Positions 35,211 through 43,038 of a stretch of 64,000 bases of DNA are shown piece after piece (position 1 is the first letter of the stretch; each line of letters opens with the position of its first letter). Under the pieces are notes generated by a model. The model was not told where the DNA came from. It did no database searches and saw only the letters and a list, made by a program, of their open reading frames with translations. A program made the position numbers and the translations under genes. Source of the stretch: Streptomyces puniciscabiei (lineage in GTDB: Bacteria > Actinomycetota > Actinomycetes > Streptomycetales > Streptomycetaceae); assembly GCF_006715785.1 (NCBI RefSeq), contig NZ_VFNX01000001.1, positions 1,254,501 to 1,318,500 on the forward strand. The letters run 5' to 3'.

Positions 35211-36866
35211 CTATTCGGCGCTGGTCGCCTTCAGGGCCAGCCACAGCTCCATCCGGACGTCGGGATCGTCCAGGGACCGCCCCAGGATCTCCTCGACCCG
35301 CCGCATCCGGTACCGCAGCGTGTGCCGGTGCACCCCCAGGTCCGCCGCGGCCGCGTCCCACTGCCCGTGCCGCGACAGCCACGCCCGCAGCGAGGCGACC
35401 AGGTCCCCCCGCCCTGTCGCGTCGTGCTCGTGCAGCGCCCGCAGCAACCCGTCGGCGAACGCCTTCACCGCGTCGTCGGCGAGCAACGGCAGCACGGACC
35501 CGGCGGCCAGCTGCTCGTGCTCCACCAGCACCCGCCCGCGCCGCCGCGCCACCGACAGCGCCTGCTCGGCCTGCTTGTAGGCCGCCGCCGCGGCGATCGG
35601 CCCGGCCGGCGCGGACAACCCGACGACCAGCTCGTCCTCGTCGCCCCCGGCCTGCTCGGGCACCGCCCGCGCCGCCTCCAGCGCCGCCGCGTGACTCGTG
35701 CAGGCGGCCACCGCGGCGCCCCCGTCGGCGGCCAGCACCACCAGCCGCTCCCTCTCGGGCACGACGAGTACGGCCTCCCCGGAGCGCGCGGCGGCGGACT
35801 CCACGCCCTCCGCCAGCCCGCCGAGCGGATCACCGCCCGGGTCACCGGTGGCAGGCACGCCGCCGGCCCCCGCCGTCCGCGCGTGACCATGGGCGTCGGC
35901 GTGCGCCCGGGCGGCGGACCCCGGCACCGGCTCGGCGACGATCATCCGGAACGGCGCGTCGAGCAGCCCGCCGTACAGGTCCCCGGCGACGGCCCGGGCG
36001 TGGTCGGGCTCCCCGGCGAGGAGCATGCGCAGCACCGCCGCGCCGACGCGCTGCTCGGCCGCGTGCAGGGAGCGGGAGCGTTCGGTGGTGAGGGTGAGCA
36101 GGGCGATGGCGGAGTGCACGGCGTACCGCTCTGCGGTGCCGAGGGCGGCGGCGGTGCCGACGGCGAGCGCCGCGCGCGGCCGCCGGCCCGTGCCCAGGGA
36201 GTGCAGCTCCACCCGGTCCTCGTGTTCCGGCCCGCCGACCACGGAGGAGGCGGGCGCGGGCCGCTCCCGCAACCGCTCCACCTCGGCGGTCAGCCGGGCG
36301 GCACGCCGTCCGGCCCACTCGGGTGCGGCGGCGACGACGGAGCCGGAGGCGTCGTACAGCGCGGCCCACCCGTCGACCTGCCCGGCGAGCGCGCCGAGCA
36401 GCCCCTCGGGCCCGGAGTTCAGCGCCTGCTTGGTCAGCTCGCGCTGCGCGGCGAACCCGGCGGTGACGGCCCGGTACTGATCGGCGGCGATGGCGGCCGA
36501 GACGGCCTTGCTGATGGCGAGGAAGGGGGTGCGGCGGGGCACCTCCAGCAACGGCAGCCCCTCCAGCCGGCAGGCGTCGACGAGGGCCGCCGGGATCTCC
36601 TCGTAATTGACCCCCACGGCGAACCCGAGCCCCACGACACCCGCCCCGACCAGCCGCTTCACATACCGCCGCATGGCCTCGGGATCCTCCGCGTCCAGCT
36701 TCAGCGCGGTGATCAGCAGCAGCTCACCGCCCTCCATGTACGGCACGGGGTCGGCCAGCTCACTGACGTGCGCCCAGCGCACGGGCACGTCGAGACGGTC
36801 CTCGCCCGCGCGCACGGTCAGCTTCAGCGCGGAGTGGTGGACGAGCGAGGCGAGGGTGGGGGGCAT
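35211..36866 (-). CDS. PucR-family transcriptional regulator
   Basis: 551 residues. N-terminal PucR sensor domain (RWAHVSELADPVPYMEGGEL, then LLITALKLDAEDPEAMRRYV), a middle GGDEF-like/CdaR region, and a C-terminal helix-turn-helix (AAADLGVHRHTLRYRMRRVE). PucR proteins regulate purine, amino-acid or polyamine catabolism; in several bacteria close relatives (GabR-like/PtsJ-like systems excluded) control GABA use. Location between an aldehyde dehydrogenase and gabT supports control of that pathway. AAGG lies before the ATG. Confidence 0.9.
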   Translation of the reverse strand: MPPTLASLVHHSALKLTVRAGEDRLDVPVRWAHVSELADPVPYMEGGELLLITALKLDAEDPEAMRRYVKRLVGAGVVGLGFAVGVNYEEIPAALVDACRLEGLPLLEVPRRTPFLAISKAVSAAIAADQYRAVTAGFAAQRELTKQALNSGPEGLLGALAGQVDGWAALYDASGSVVAAAPEWAGRRAARLTAEVERLRERPAPASSVVGGPEHEDRVELHSLGTGRRPRAALAVGTAAALGTAERYAVHSAIALLTLTTERSRSLHAAEQRVGAAVLRMLLAGEPDHARAVAGDLYGGLLDAPFRMIVAEPVPGSAARAHADAHGHARTAGAGGVPATGDPGGDPLGGLAEGVESAAARSGEAVLVVPERERLVVLAADGGAAVAACTSHAAALEAARAVPEQAGGDEDELVVGLSAPAGPIAAAAAYKQAEQALSVARRRGRVLVEHEQLAAGSVLPLLADDAVKAFADGLLRALHEHDATGRGDLVASLRAWLSRHGQWDAAAADLGVHRHTLRYRMRRVEEILGRSLDDPDVRMELWLALKATSAE

Positions 36867-36995
36867 GGGGCCTTCACGGTGAGGAGGTGATCTCCTGCAT
36901 CACGGCGATGGTCGGCGATCACGGCGATCTCTTGGCCGAACCGTATGAACGACCTACCCCGATTCTGCCTCACCGTACGATCCCTCGCCGCCCCG

Positions 36996-39122
36996 TCACC
37001 CCCTCAGATCCACCAGCAACGGCGGCGCGTGCTCCCCCTCGACACTCGTCAACGACAACACGGCATGCCCCGCCGGCACCCCATGAGCCAACTCGGACGC
37101 AGACCACCGCTCACGCTCCACCTGACGGACGGTGACGGCGCGAGCGGTGGGCGCCTGTCCTGTGATGACCCGGCGCAGGATGTGCACGGCTTTGCCGGCC
37201 GGGGTCTCGGCGATGATCTGCCGATCGGTCACGTCCCGGGTCTCGGTCCACTCCTTGCCCCACACCTCGGCGAAGTCCTGCCCGTCCCAGGGGGTGACCC
37301 CGGACAGTGCCATCCGGCAGCCGGTGGCGCCGAGCAGCGGACTGCGCAGCGGCCGGGGTACGTCGTCCAGGGTGCGCAGGGCGAGCACCGCGCCGGCACC
37401 CGCCGAGCGGAGCCGCTGGATGCCACGGACCGCCTCCGGGGTGACGGCCCCGGAGGCGTCGTCGAGGATCAGGCAGGCGAAGAGCGACCGGTCCTCCCGC
37501 ACGGTCACGGCTGCCGTGAACTGAGCGAGCACCAGGCGGGCCAGGATCCGGGAGGCGTCGGCGTGCCCGCGCTGGGGCAGGTCGACGCGAACGCGTACCG
37601 GGTGGTCGAGGGCCTTGAGCGAGAACGGCCGGGTCTGTCCGGAGGTGTCGAAGAAGGTGGTGAAGGCGGGCCGGTCGAGCAGAGCGATCCGGTCGGCGAG
37701 GACGGTGCCGACATCGCCCGGGTGGGCCATCTGCCGTTCGCGGGCGTCGAGTTCCCGCAGGAATCCTTCCTGTCCGGTGTCCGTCAGCGCTTTGCGCAGC
37801 GCGGCGAGCGGGCCGGGAGCGCCGTCGAGGAGCCGGCGCAGCTCGGGCACGGACGGAAAGCGGCCGTGGACGGCACGGAAGGGGCCGAGCAACTGGGCGA
37901 GCACCGTGGTGGAGCGGCGGCTGTCGCTGCCCGGCTGCGGGTCGGCGAGATCGCCCACGAGGGCCTCGGCGAGTATGGCAGCGGCCTCGTCGGGGTCGGT
38001 GGTGCCGCCGTAGAGGTCGAGGTCGTAGACGGACTCCGGGTCACCGATGCGTACGACGACGTCGTAGGCCTCGGCCGGGCCGAGGCCGGCGCCCGCCGCG
38101 CCGACTACCACGACGGAGGCGCGCCCGGCGAGGGCGTGCAGGCACAGGGACTCGGCGAGCGGCCGTACCACCGCGCCGGTCTTCCCGGAGCCGGACGGTC
38201 CGACGACGAGCAGCGAGGTACCGAGCAGGCCGGGGTCGAGGCCGAGACCCGCGCCACGGTAGTGGTAGGGGTTGCGGGGGTCGTCGACGGTGGTGCCGAG
38301 CCGGACCTGGCCGGTGAGCAGGTCGTGGCGAGCGTGCCGCACGGGCAGGTCTCGTTCCCCTGAGGGGTGCAGGCAGGCGGCGGAGCCGTCCTTGAGCACG
38401 GCGCCGGTGAAGGTGGCCAGGGTGTGCCGCCCCGACCGCACCCCCTGCCAGGCCCGGCTGATCCGCGCGTGATCGACATCTTTCATGAGGCCGGCCTTGG
38501 CCTCGGCGGCGAGCCGGTCGGCAGCCTCGTGGGCACCGGCACGGCGCAGGTGGGGCCATTCGGCCGGGTCCTGCTCGGGGGCGGGCGGTCGCTCGGCCAC
38601 CGGCATGGCCGGACGCCAGGCCGGCGGGCCGTAGCGGCGCCACACCTCACCCCAACGGCCGAGACGGCCGACGATCAGCAGAATGCCCAGGGCGATGACG
38701 GTGTAGTAGCCGTACCAGAGGAAGGCCTGCGACACATGGCTGTCGCTGCTGCGCCAGGAGTCGGGGACGAGCAGTTCCAGCGGCAGCACCCACCAGCTGC
38801 CGAGGTAGCCGTTCCACAGCAGGGACCAGACCAGCCAGCCGACCAGGAAGGCGATGAGGGCGCCGCTGATCAGCTGCCGGGCCGGGATCTGCTCCGGCTC
38901 CCGTTCGGGCCGGGGCCGGTGCCCGAGGCGCCACACGCCGGGCGCCGCCTCCGGGCGGGGGGTCCGCAGCCAGGTCAGGAACGCGGAGCCGTCCGGTTTT
39001 GGGGGAAAGCTGGGCGGTACCACCGGCATCGGCGGCACCGTGCCCGCCTCCGTCGGTGGTGCCGGGCGGGGTACAGGATGCGCATGCGTGCCGCGTGTGT
39101 CCCGCGTGCTGTCGCTGTCCAT
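36996..39122 (-). CDS. Membrane-anchored FtsK/VirD4-like ATPase
   Basis: 708 residues from the ATG at 39122 (AAGGGCG just upstream); another ATG at 39158 adds 12 residues. A proline-rich cytoplasmic N-terminus is followed by two membrane segments (LISGALIAFLVGWLVWSLLW and TVIALGILLIVG), then an additional-strand P-loop ATPase: Walker A VVGPSGSGKTGAVVRP near residue 330 and a Walker-B-like FACLILDDASG near 550, then a sensor-like Arg/Gln region. This is the arrangement of coupling proteins (VirD4/TraD/TraM-like) or HerA-FtsK pumps. No conjugation or ESX gene is nearby; conserved next to gabT in streptomycetes as far as I recall. Function unknown. Confidence 0.75.
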   Translation of the reverse strand: MDSDSTRDTRGTHAHPVPRPAPPTEAGTVPPMPVVPPSFPPKPDGSAFLTWLRTPRPEAAPGVWRLGHRPRPEREPEQIPARQLISGALIAFLVGWLVWSLLWNGYLGSWWVLPLELLVPDSWRSSDSHVSQAFLWYGYYTVIALGILLIVGRLGRWGEVWRRYGPPAWRPAMPVAERPPAPEQDPAEWPHLRRAGAHEAADRLAAEAKAGLMKDVDHARISRAWQGVRSGRHTLATFTGAVLKDGSAACLHPSGERDLPVRHARHDLLTGQVRLGTTVDDPRNPYHYRGAGLGLDPGLLGTSLLVVGPSGSGKTGAVVRPLAESLCLHALAGRASVVVVGAAGAGLGPAEAYDVVVRIGDPESVYDLDLYGGTTDPDEAAAILAEALVGDLADPQPGSDSRRSTTVLAQLLGPFRAVHGRFPSVPELRRLLDGAPGPLAALRKALTDTGQEGFLRELDARERQMAHPGDVGTVLADRIALLDRPAFTTFFDTSGQTRPFSLKALDHPVRVRVDLPQRGHADASRILARLVLAQFTAAVTVREDRSLFACLILDDASGAVTPEAVRGIQRLRSAGAGAVLALRTLDDVPRPLRSPLLGATGCRMALSGVTPWDGQDFAEVWGKEWTETRDVTDRQIIAETPAGKAVHILRRVITGQAPTARAVTVRQVERERWSASELAHGVPAGHAVLSLTSVEGEHAPPLLVDLRG

Positions 39123-39422
39123 CGCCCTTGCCCCCTGACCAGCCGTTCCGTCCACCATCAGCGAGCAATCTAACGCCCCGGCAAGGGGAGTTCACCGCTT
39201 ACGCGGCCGAGAGCGCCCGCCGACCGGGCGTACTCCGGCCACCCGACTATGTCCACCACGGACAATCAGGGTGACCGACAGCGCCCACATGGAGCATGCC
39301 CACCCCCCACCCCCGGCCCTAGCCTGCGAAGAAAGATAGGTAAGCGGCCGAAAACTCACCGCCCGGAATCGTCCGGGACGCCGGATCGGACCGTTCGGTA
39401 CGCAAGATCATCAGGAGCCCCC
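39123..39422. promoter_or_regulatory. Divergent promoter region of the ATPase and gabT
   Basis: No gene seen in these 300 bp. Short inverted repeats TGTCC-ACCAC-GGACA (39250-39264) and CCCGGA-ATCG-TCCGGG (39362-39377) are present; the second lies 46 bp before gabT and could be a regulator site. Confidence 0.35.
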
Positions 39423-40757
39423 ATGACCGCACTTCCGCAGGAGCGTCGCGTCGTCACCGCCATCCCCGGCCCGAAGTCGCAGGAGCTGCAGGCCCGCCGT
39501 ACCGCTGCGGTCGCGCAGGGCGTGGGCTCCGTGCTGCCGGTCTTCACCACGCGCGCCGGTGGCGGGATCATCGAGGACGTCGACGGCAACCGGCTCATCG
39601 ACTTCGGGTCCGGTATCGCCGTGACCAGCGTCGGCGCCTCCGCCGAGGCCGTCGTGCGGCGTGCCTCCGCCCAGCTCGCCGACTTCACCCACACCTGTTT
39701 CATGGTCACCCCGTACGAGGGGTACGTGGAGGTCGCGGAGGCGCTCGCCGAGCTCACGCCCGGTGACCACGCCAAGAAGTCCGCGCTGTTCAACTCCGGC
39801 GCCGAGGCCGTCGAGAACGCCGTCAAGATCGCCCGTGCCTACACCAAGCGGCAGGCCGTGGTGGTGTTCGACCACGGGTACCACGGACGGACCAACCTGA
39901 CCATGGCGCTGACGGCGAAGAACATGCCGTACAAGCACGGGTTCGGGCCGTTCGCGCCCGAGGTGTACCGGGTGCCGGTGGCGTACGGCTACCGGTGGCC
40001 GACCGGGGCGGAGAACGCCGGTCCGGAGGCCGCCGCGCAGGCCATCGACCAGATCACCAAGCAGGTCGGCCCGGACAACGTGGCCGCGATCATCATCGAG
40101 CCGGTGCTCGGCGAGGGTGGCTTCATCGAGCCGGCCAAGGGATTCCTGCCGGCGATCCGGAAGTTCGCCGCCGACAACGGGATCGTCTTCGTCGCCGATG
40201 AGATCCAGTCCGGCTTCTGCCGTACCGGGCAGTGGTTCGCGTGCGAGGACGAGGGGATCGTTCCCGACCTGATCACGACCGCCAAGGGCATCGCCGGCGG
40301 CCTTCCGCTCGCCGCCGTCACCGGCCGCGCCGAGATCATGGACGCCGCGCACGCCGGTGGGCTGGGCGGTACGTACGGCGGTAACCCGGTCGCCTGTGCG
40401 GGCGCGCTCGGCGCCATCGAGACCATGAAGGAGCTCGACCTCAACGGCAAGGCCAAGCGCATCGAGGAGATCATGAAGGGTCGCCTCACCGCCATGGCCG
40501 AGAAGTTCGACGTCATCGGTGACGTGCGTGGGCGCGGCGCGATGATCGCCATCGAGCTGGTCAAGGACCGCACCACCAAGGAGCCGAACCCGGAGGCCAC
40601 CGCCGCCCTCGCCAAGGCCTGCCACGCCGAGGGCCTGCTGGTCCTGACCTGCGGCACCTACGGCAACGTGCTGCGCTTCCTGCCGCCGCTGGTGATCGGC
40701 GAGGACCTGCTGGGCGAGGGCCTGGACATCATCGAGCAGGCGTTCGCGCGCATCTGA
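39423..40757 (+). CDS. gabT: 4-aminobutyrate aminotransferase
   Basis: 444 residues from the ATG at 39423 with AGGAG 8-12 bases upstream. Class III PLP aminotransferase: SALFNSGAEAVENAVKIAR (cofactor phosphate site), VVVFDHGYHGRTNLTMALT, VFVADEIQSGFCRTG with the cofactor Asp, and the Schiff-base Lys in TTAKGIAGGLPLAAVTGR. It moves the amino group of GABA to 2-oxoglutarate, giving succinate semialdehyde and glutamate. It links to the polyamine uptake and oxidation genes at 43-50 kb, which produce GABA. The gabT assignment rests on close resemblance to streptomycete GabT. Confidence 0.93.
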   Translation: MTALPQERRVVTAIPGPKSQELQARRTAAVAQGVGSVLPVFTTRAGGGIIEDVDGNRLIDFGSGIAVTSVGASAEAVVRRASAQLADFTHTCFMVTPYEGYVEVAEALAELTPGDHAKKSALFNSGAEAVENAVKIARAYTKRQAVVVFDHGYHGRTNLTMALTAKNMPYKHGFGPFAPEVYRVPVAYGYRWPTGAENAGPEAAAQAIDQITKQVGPDNVAAIIIEPVLGEGGFIEPAKGFLPAIRKFAADNGIVFVADEIQSGFCRTGQWFACEDEGIVPDLITTAKGIAGGLPLAAVTGRAEIMDAAHAGGLGGTYGGNPVACAGALGAIETMKELDLNGKAKRIEEIMKGRLTAMAEKFDVIGDVRGRGAMIAIELVKDRTTKEPNPEATAALAKACHAEGLLVLTCGTYGNVLRFLPPLVIGEDLLGEGLDIIEQAFARI

Positions 40758-41221
40758 GCATCACTCCGGCGGTGCCTGCGGCAGGCCGTGTGAAGAAGGT
40801 GTGCGGGGTGGATGGCGGGAGCCGATTCCGTCTGCCCAAGCGGCCCGGCCTGCCGTAGGTTCTACCCAGATGAGAGATACACCCCGCCCACAGGGGACTG
40901 TGGGCGATTTCAGGCCGAGGCCTCCCCAGCTTCGACCTGGTCGTGCCCTCGCGCACACAACCGGCGCCTGACGGCTCCGGGATCTCCTCACCGATCGGAC
41001 GGTCGCCGCCCCAAACCCCCCGGGGCGCGCGACGTTCCGATCCGGACGGCCGCCTCGGAACTACCCCCCCTGTTCCGGGGCGGCCGACCTCCTTCCTCTT
41101 GCTTCCCCCGCTTGCCCCCCCGCGCGTCGCCCGGTCATCCCGTACGACCATCGGTCGTCCGGTACGGCCGTGTGACGCATTCCGGCTTTCCGGGCCGGGC
41201 GGACCTGCGAAGCTGGACAGC
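40758..41221. other. Intergenic region, 464 bp, with one hairpin
   Basis: No convincing gene on either strand; the longer open frames here lack ribosome sites and family resemblance. The only clear structure is the hairpin at 40886-40905. The right part must hold the promoter of the PAP2 phosphatase gene. Confidence 0.5.
40886..40905. terminator. Hairpin downstream of gabT
   Basis: GCCCACAG-GGGA-CTGTGGGC, perfect 8-bp stem followed by GATTT, 129 bp after the gabT stop. Confidence 0.5.
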
Positions 41222-41911
41222 GTGTCAACCCGTCGTTCCCTGCTCCTCGGCGTCCCGGCCGCCCTCTTCGCCCTGATCACCTGGCAGGTCGTCGCCCACG
41301 GACCGCTGCTGCGCCTGGACTCCCGCCTCAGCCGGGCCCTGGTCCACCCGGACGGGTTCGGCCAGTTCCTCTCCGACCTCGGCGACGTCCAGGTCGCCGT
41401 CCCGGTCCTCGCCGCGGCCATGGTCCTCGCCCTCCGGCGGGGCCGCGCCGCCGGCGCGCACCGGTGGTGGCTGCCACCCGCCGCGGCGGCCGTCCTGATG
41501 GCGCTGGTCCCGGCGATCGTCGTACCGCTCAAGGACTGGACCGCGCGGCCGGCGACCCCCGTGGAGCCCCCGGGCGTCGGCTACTTCCCCTCCGGGCACA
41601 CGGCCACGGCGGCCGTCGCCTACGGCTCCGCGACCCTGCTGCTGCTCTCCTGGCTGCGCTCCACGGCGGCCCGCCGGAGCCTGGTCGCCGGCTGCGCCGC
41701 CGTGGTCCTCGGGGTGTCGTACGGCCTGGTGCGCCACGGCTATCACTGGCCGCTGGACGTGGTGGCCAGCTGGTGCCTGGGCACCGTGCTGCTGACCGCC
41801 CTGTCCCTGGTGCCGGGGGTCGGCCGGAGCACGCGTCGAGGCTCTCGCGGAACTCCCCTTCCGGACGGGGACGAGGTGGACGATCGCGGGGGCGTGGCAT
41901 CGGCTTCTTGA
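41222..41911 (+). CDS. PAP2-family membrane phosphatase
   Basis: 229 residues from a GTG. The three acid-phosphatase motifs are present: KDWTARP (K-x5-RP type), YFPSGHTA (PSGH) and GVSYGLVRHGYHWPLD (with the SxxxxxR-HxxxHxxxD pattern). Five or six membrane segments surround them. Family members dephosphorylate phosphatidate, undecaprenyl diphosphate or similar lipids at the outer membrane face. The charged tail after residue 200 is variable. Convergent with the next gene, 40 bp apart. Confidence 0.9.
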   Translation: MSTRRSLLLGVPAALFALITWQVVAHGPLLRLDSRLSRALVHPDGFGQFLSDLGDVQVAVPVLAAAMVLALRRGRAAGAHRWWLPPAAAAVLMALVPAIVVPLKDWTARPATPVEPPGVGYFPSGHTATAAVAYGSATLLLLSWLRSTAARRSLVAGCAAVVLGVSYGLVRHGYHWPLDVVASWCLGTVLLTALSLVPGVGRSTRRGSRGTPLPDGDEVDDRGGVASAS

Positions 41912-41951
41912 GGTCGGGGAGTCGCTCATCGGGTTCCGGACGCCGATCGGG

Positions 41952-42410
41952 CTAGCCGCCACCGTCTCCTCCCCGGGCCAGTCGCGCCGCCGCCTCGTGC
42001 ATCGCCAGCTCCAGCAGCGCGGGGTCGGTCAGGGTGCCGGAGCCGTCCGGCGACACCAGCCAGCGCACGCCCCGGGTCGCCCGGCCCGGATGCGGTACGA
42101 CGATCCAGGTGCCGGTTCCGGCGGTGCGGACGCCGGTGCCGACCCAGCGGGCCGCGGTGCCCGGCGGCACGAAGAACCCGACCCGGTCGTCGCCGAAGTC
42201 GGCGAGCACGGGGCCGGGCTGGTCGAGCACCCGGATGAGCACGTCCACGGTCGGGTAGCCGAGGTCGCCCGGCAGGATCAGTACGTCCCAGGCGCGGCCT
42301 GCGGGCAGCAGCGCGACCCCGAGCGGGTGGCGCTCCCATTCCCAGCGGCAGGCTTCGGGGTCCGGTGCGACGGATGCCAGCCATTCGACGGCCGTCTTCG
42401 CCCCAGTCAT
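41952..42410 (-). CDS. Conserved small protein, bifunctional primase/polymerase N-terminal-like
   Basis: 152 residues from the ATG at 42410, with GGGAGG 8-13 bases upstream. Contains a PGDLGYPTVDVL segment, VLADFGDDRVGFFVPPGT and WLVSPDGSGTLTDP. These resemble actinobacterial proteins annotated as bifunctional DNA primase/polymerase-like, but the catalytic primase residues are not identifiable and the protein is too short to be a full enzyme. Function unknown. Its ribosome site is buried in a long leader hairpin (42416-42474). Confidence 0.7.
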   Translation of the reverse strand: MTGAKTAVEWLASVAPDPEACRWEWERHPLGVALLPAGRAWDVLILPGDLGYPTVDVLIRVLDQPGPVLADFGDDRVGFFVPPGTAARWVGTGVRTAGTGTWIVVPHPGRATRGVRWLVSPDGSGTLTDPALLELAMHEAAARLARGGDGGG

Positions 42411-42415
42411 CGCAA

Positions 42416-42474
42416 GGCCTCCCTCTCTCACCCGACCGTCCGGCGCGGTCGCGTCAGGTGGAGAGAGGGAGGCC
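42416..42474 (-). promoter_or_regulatory. Leader hairpin that covers a ribosome-binding site
   Basis: Plus-strand arms GGCCTCCCTCTCTCACC (42416-42432) and GGTGGAGAGAGGGAGGCC (42457-42474), complementary except for one extra base. In the minus-strand mRNA the inner arm includes the GGGAGG ribosome site of the 42410 gene, so folding would block translation. Confidence 0.55.
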
Positions 42475-42512
42475 TCCGGGGGGCATTACGCGGGTTCCCT
42501 GCCCCCTTTTAG

Positions 42513-42526
42513 GTGACCTAGGTCAC
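42513..42526. promoter_or_regulatory. Palindrome GTGACCTAGGTCAC
   Basis: Perfect 14-bp palindrome about 100 bp upstream of the 42410 gene, in the gap between it and the His-rich protein gene. Operator-like; regulator unknown. Confidence 0.4.
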
Positions 42527-42545
42527 GAGTGCGGGCCGCCGGATC

Positions 42546-42830
42546 CTAGTAGTAGTACCAATACCAGTACCCGTCGTCGTCACAGTGGTGGTGATGGTGG
42601 TCCCAGTCGTCGTGGTCGTGGTGGTAGTAGTCCCCGTCGTGGTGGTCGTGCTGGGGGGCCATGGTCACCACGGATGTCTGGGGCATCGGAGCCGCCGAGG
42701 CGGCCGCCGCCGGCAGCATGACGCCTCCGGCGACGACGGCCGAGGCCGCCGCCGTCGCCAGGCCCAGACCCAGGCGGCGCTTGGGGCGGGTGTCGTCGTG
42801 CTTGCGGGTGAAGCGGTCGATGAGAGTCAT
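42546..42830 (-). CDS. Small exported His/Asp/Tyr-rich protein
   Basis: 94 residues, ATG at 42830 with GGAGA 8 bases upstream. A polar start (RFTRKHDDTRPKRR) leads into a hydrophobic signal or anchor segment with AAASAVVAGGVMLPAAAASA; the remaining 45 residues are almost only His, Asp, Tyr and Trp (DHHDGDYYHHDHDDWDHHHH) and end YWYWYYY. Not a recognised family. The composition suggests extracellular binding of zinc, nickel or copper. The C-terminal codons are dominated by CAC, GAC and TAC. Confidence 0.7.
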   Translation of the reverse strand: MTLIDRFTRKHDDTRPKRRLGLGLATAAASAVVAGGVMLPAAAASAAPMPQTSVVTMAPQHDHHDGDYYHHDHDDWDHHHHHCDDDGYWYWYYY

Positions 42831-42986
42831 GGTCTTCTCCTGCTGATCCGGTGTGGAAGTCGGTGCCTCCGGTGAGGCCCGTGCTTCCAGTACGCCGGAA
42901 CGCGGGAGCGGGGTCATGCTCCGGAAACTCGTGGCTTGACGCCGCCATGAGGGCCGGGTAAAAACCCGCCCCACGCCACGGCCGCC

Positions 42987-43038
42987 GCACCGCAGTCGGC
43001 GCACCGCAGTCGGCGCACCTCAGCCGGCGCACCTCAGC
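42987..43038. repeat. 14-bp tandem repeat, 3.7 copies
   Basis: Units CGCACCGCAGTCGG (twice), CGCACCTCAGCCGG, then CGCACCTCAG. The last partial copy contains the stop codon of the FAD oxidoreductase gene. Confidence 0.8.

Noticed and set aside
40758..41221. Open frames in the gabT-PAP2 gap (for example 40812-41276)
   Set aside because: Pro/Arg/Ser-rich, no ribosome site, no family resemblance; treated as non-coding.
42987..43038. Possible CRISPR-like array
   Set aside because: 14-bp units are directly abutting with no spacers, so this is a simple tandem repeat.
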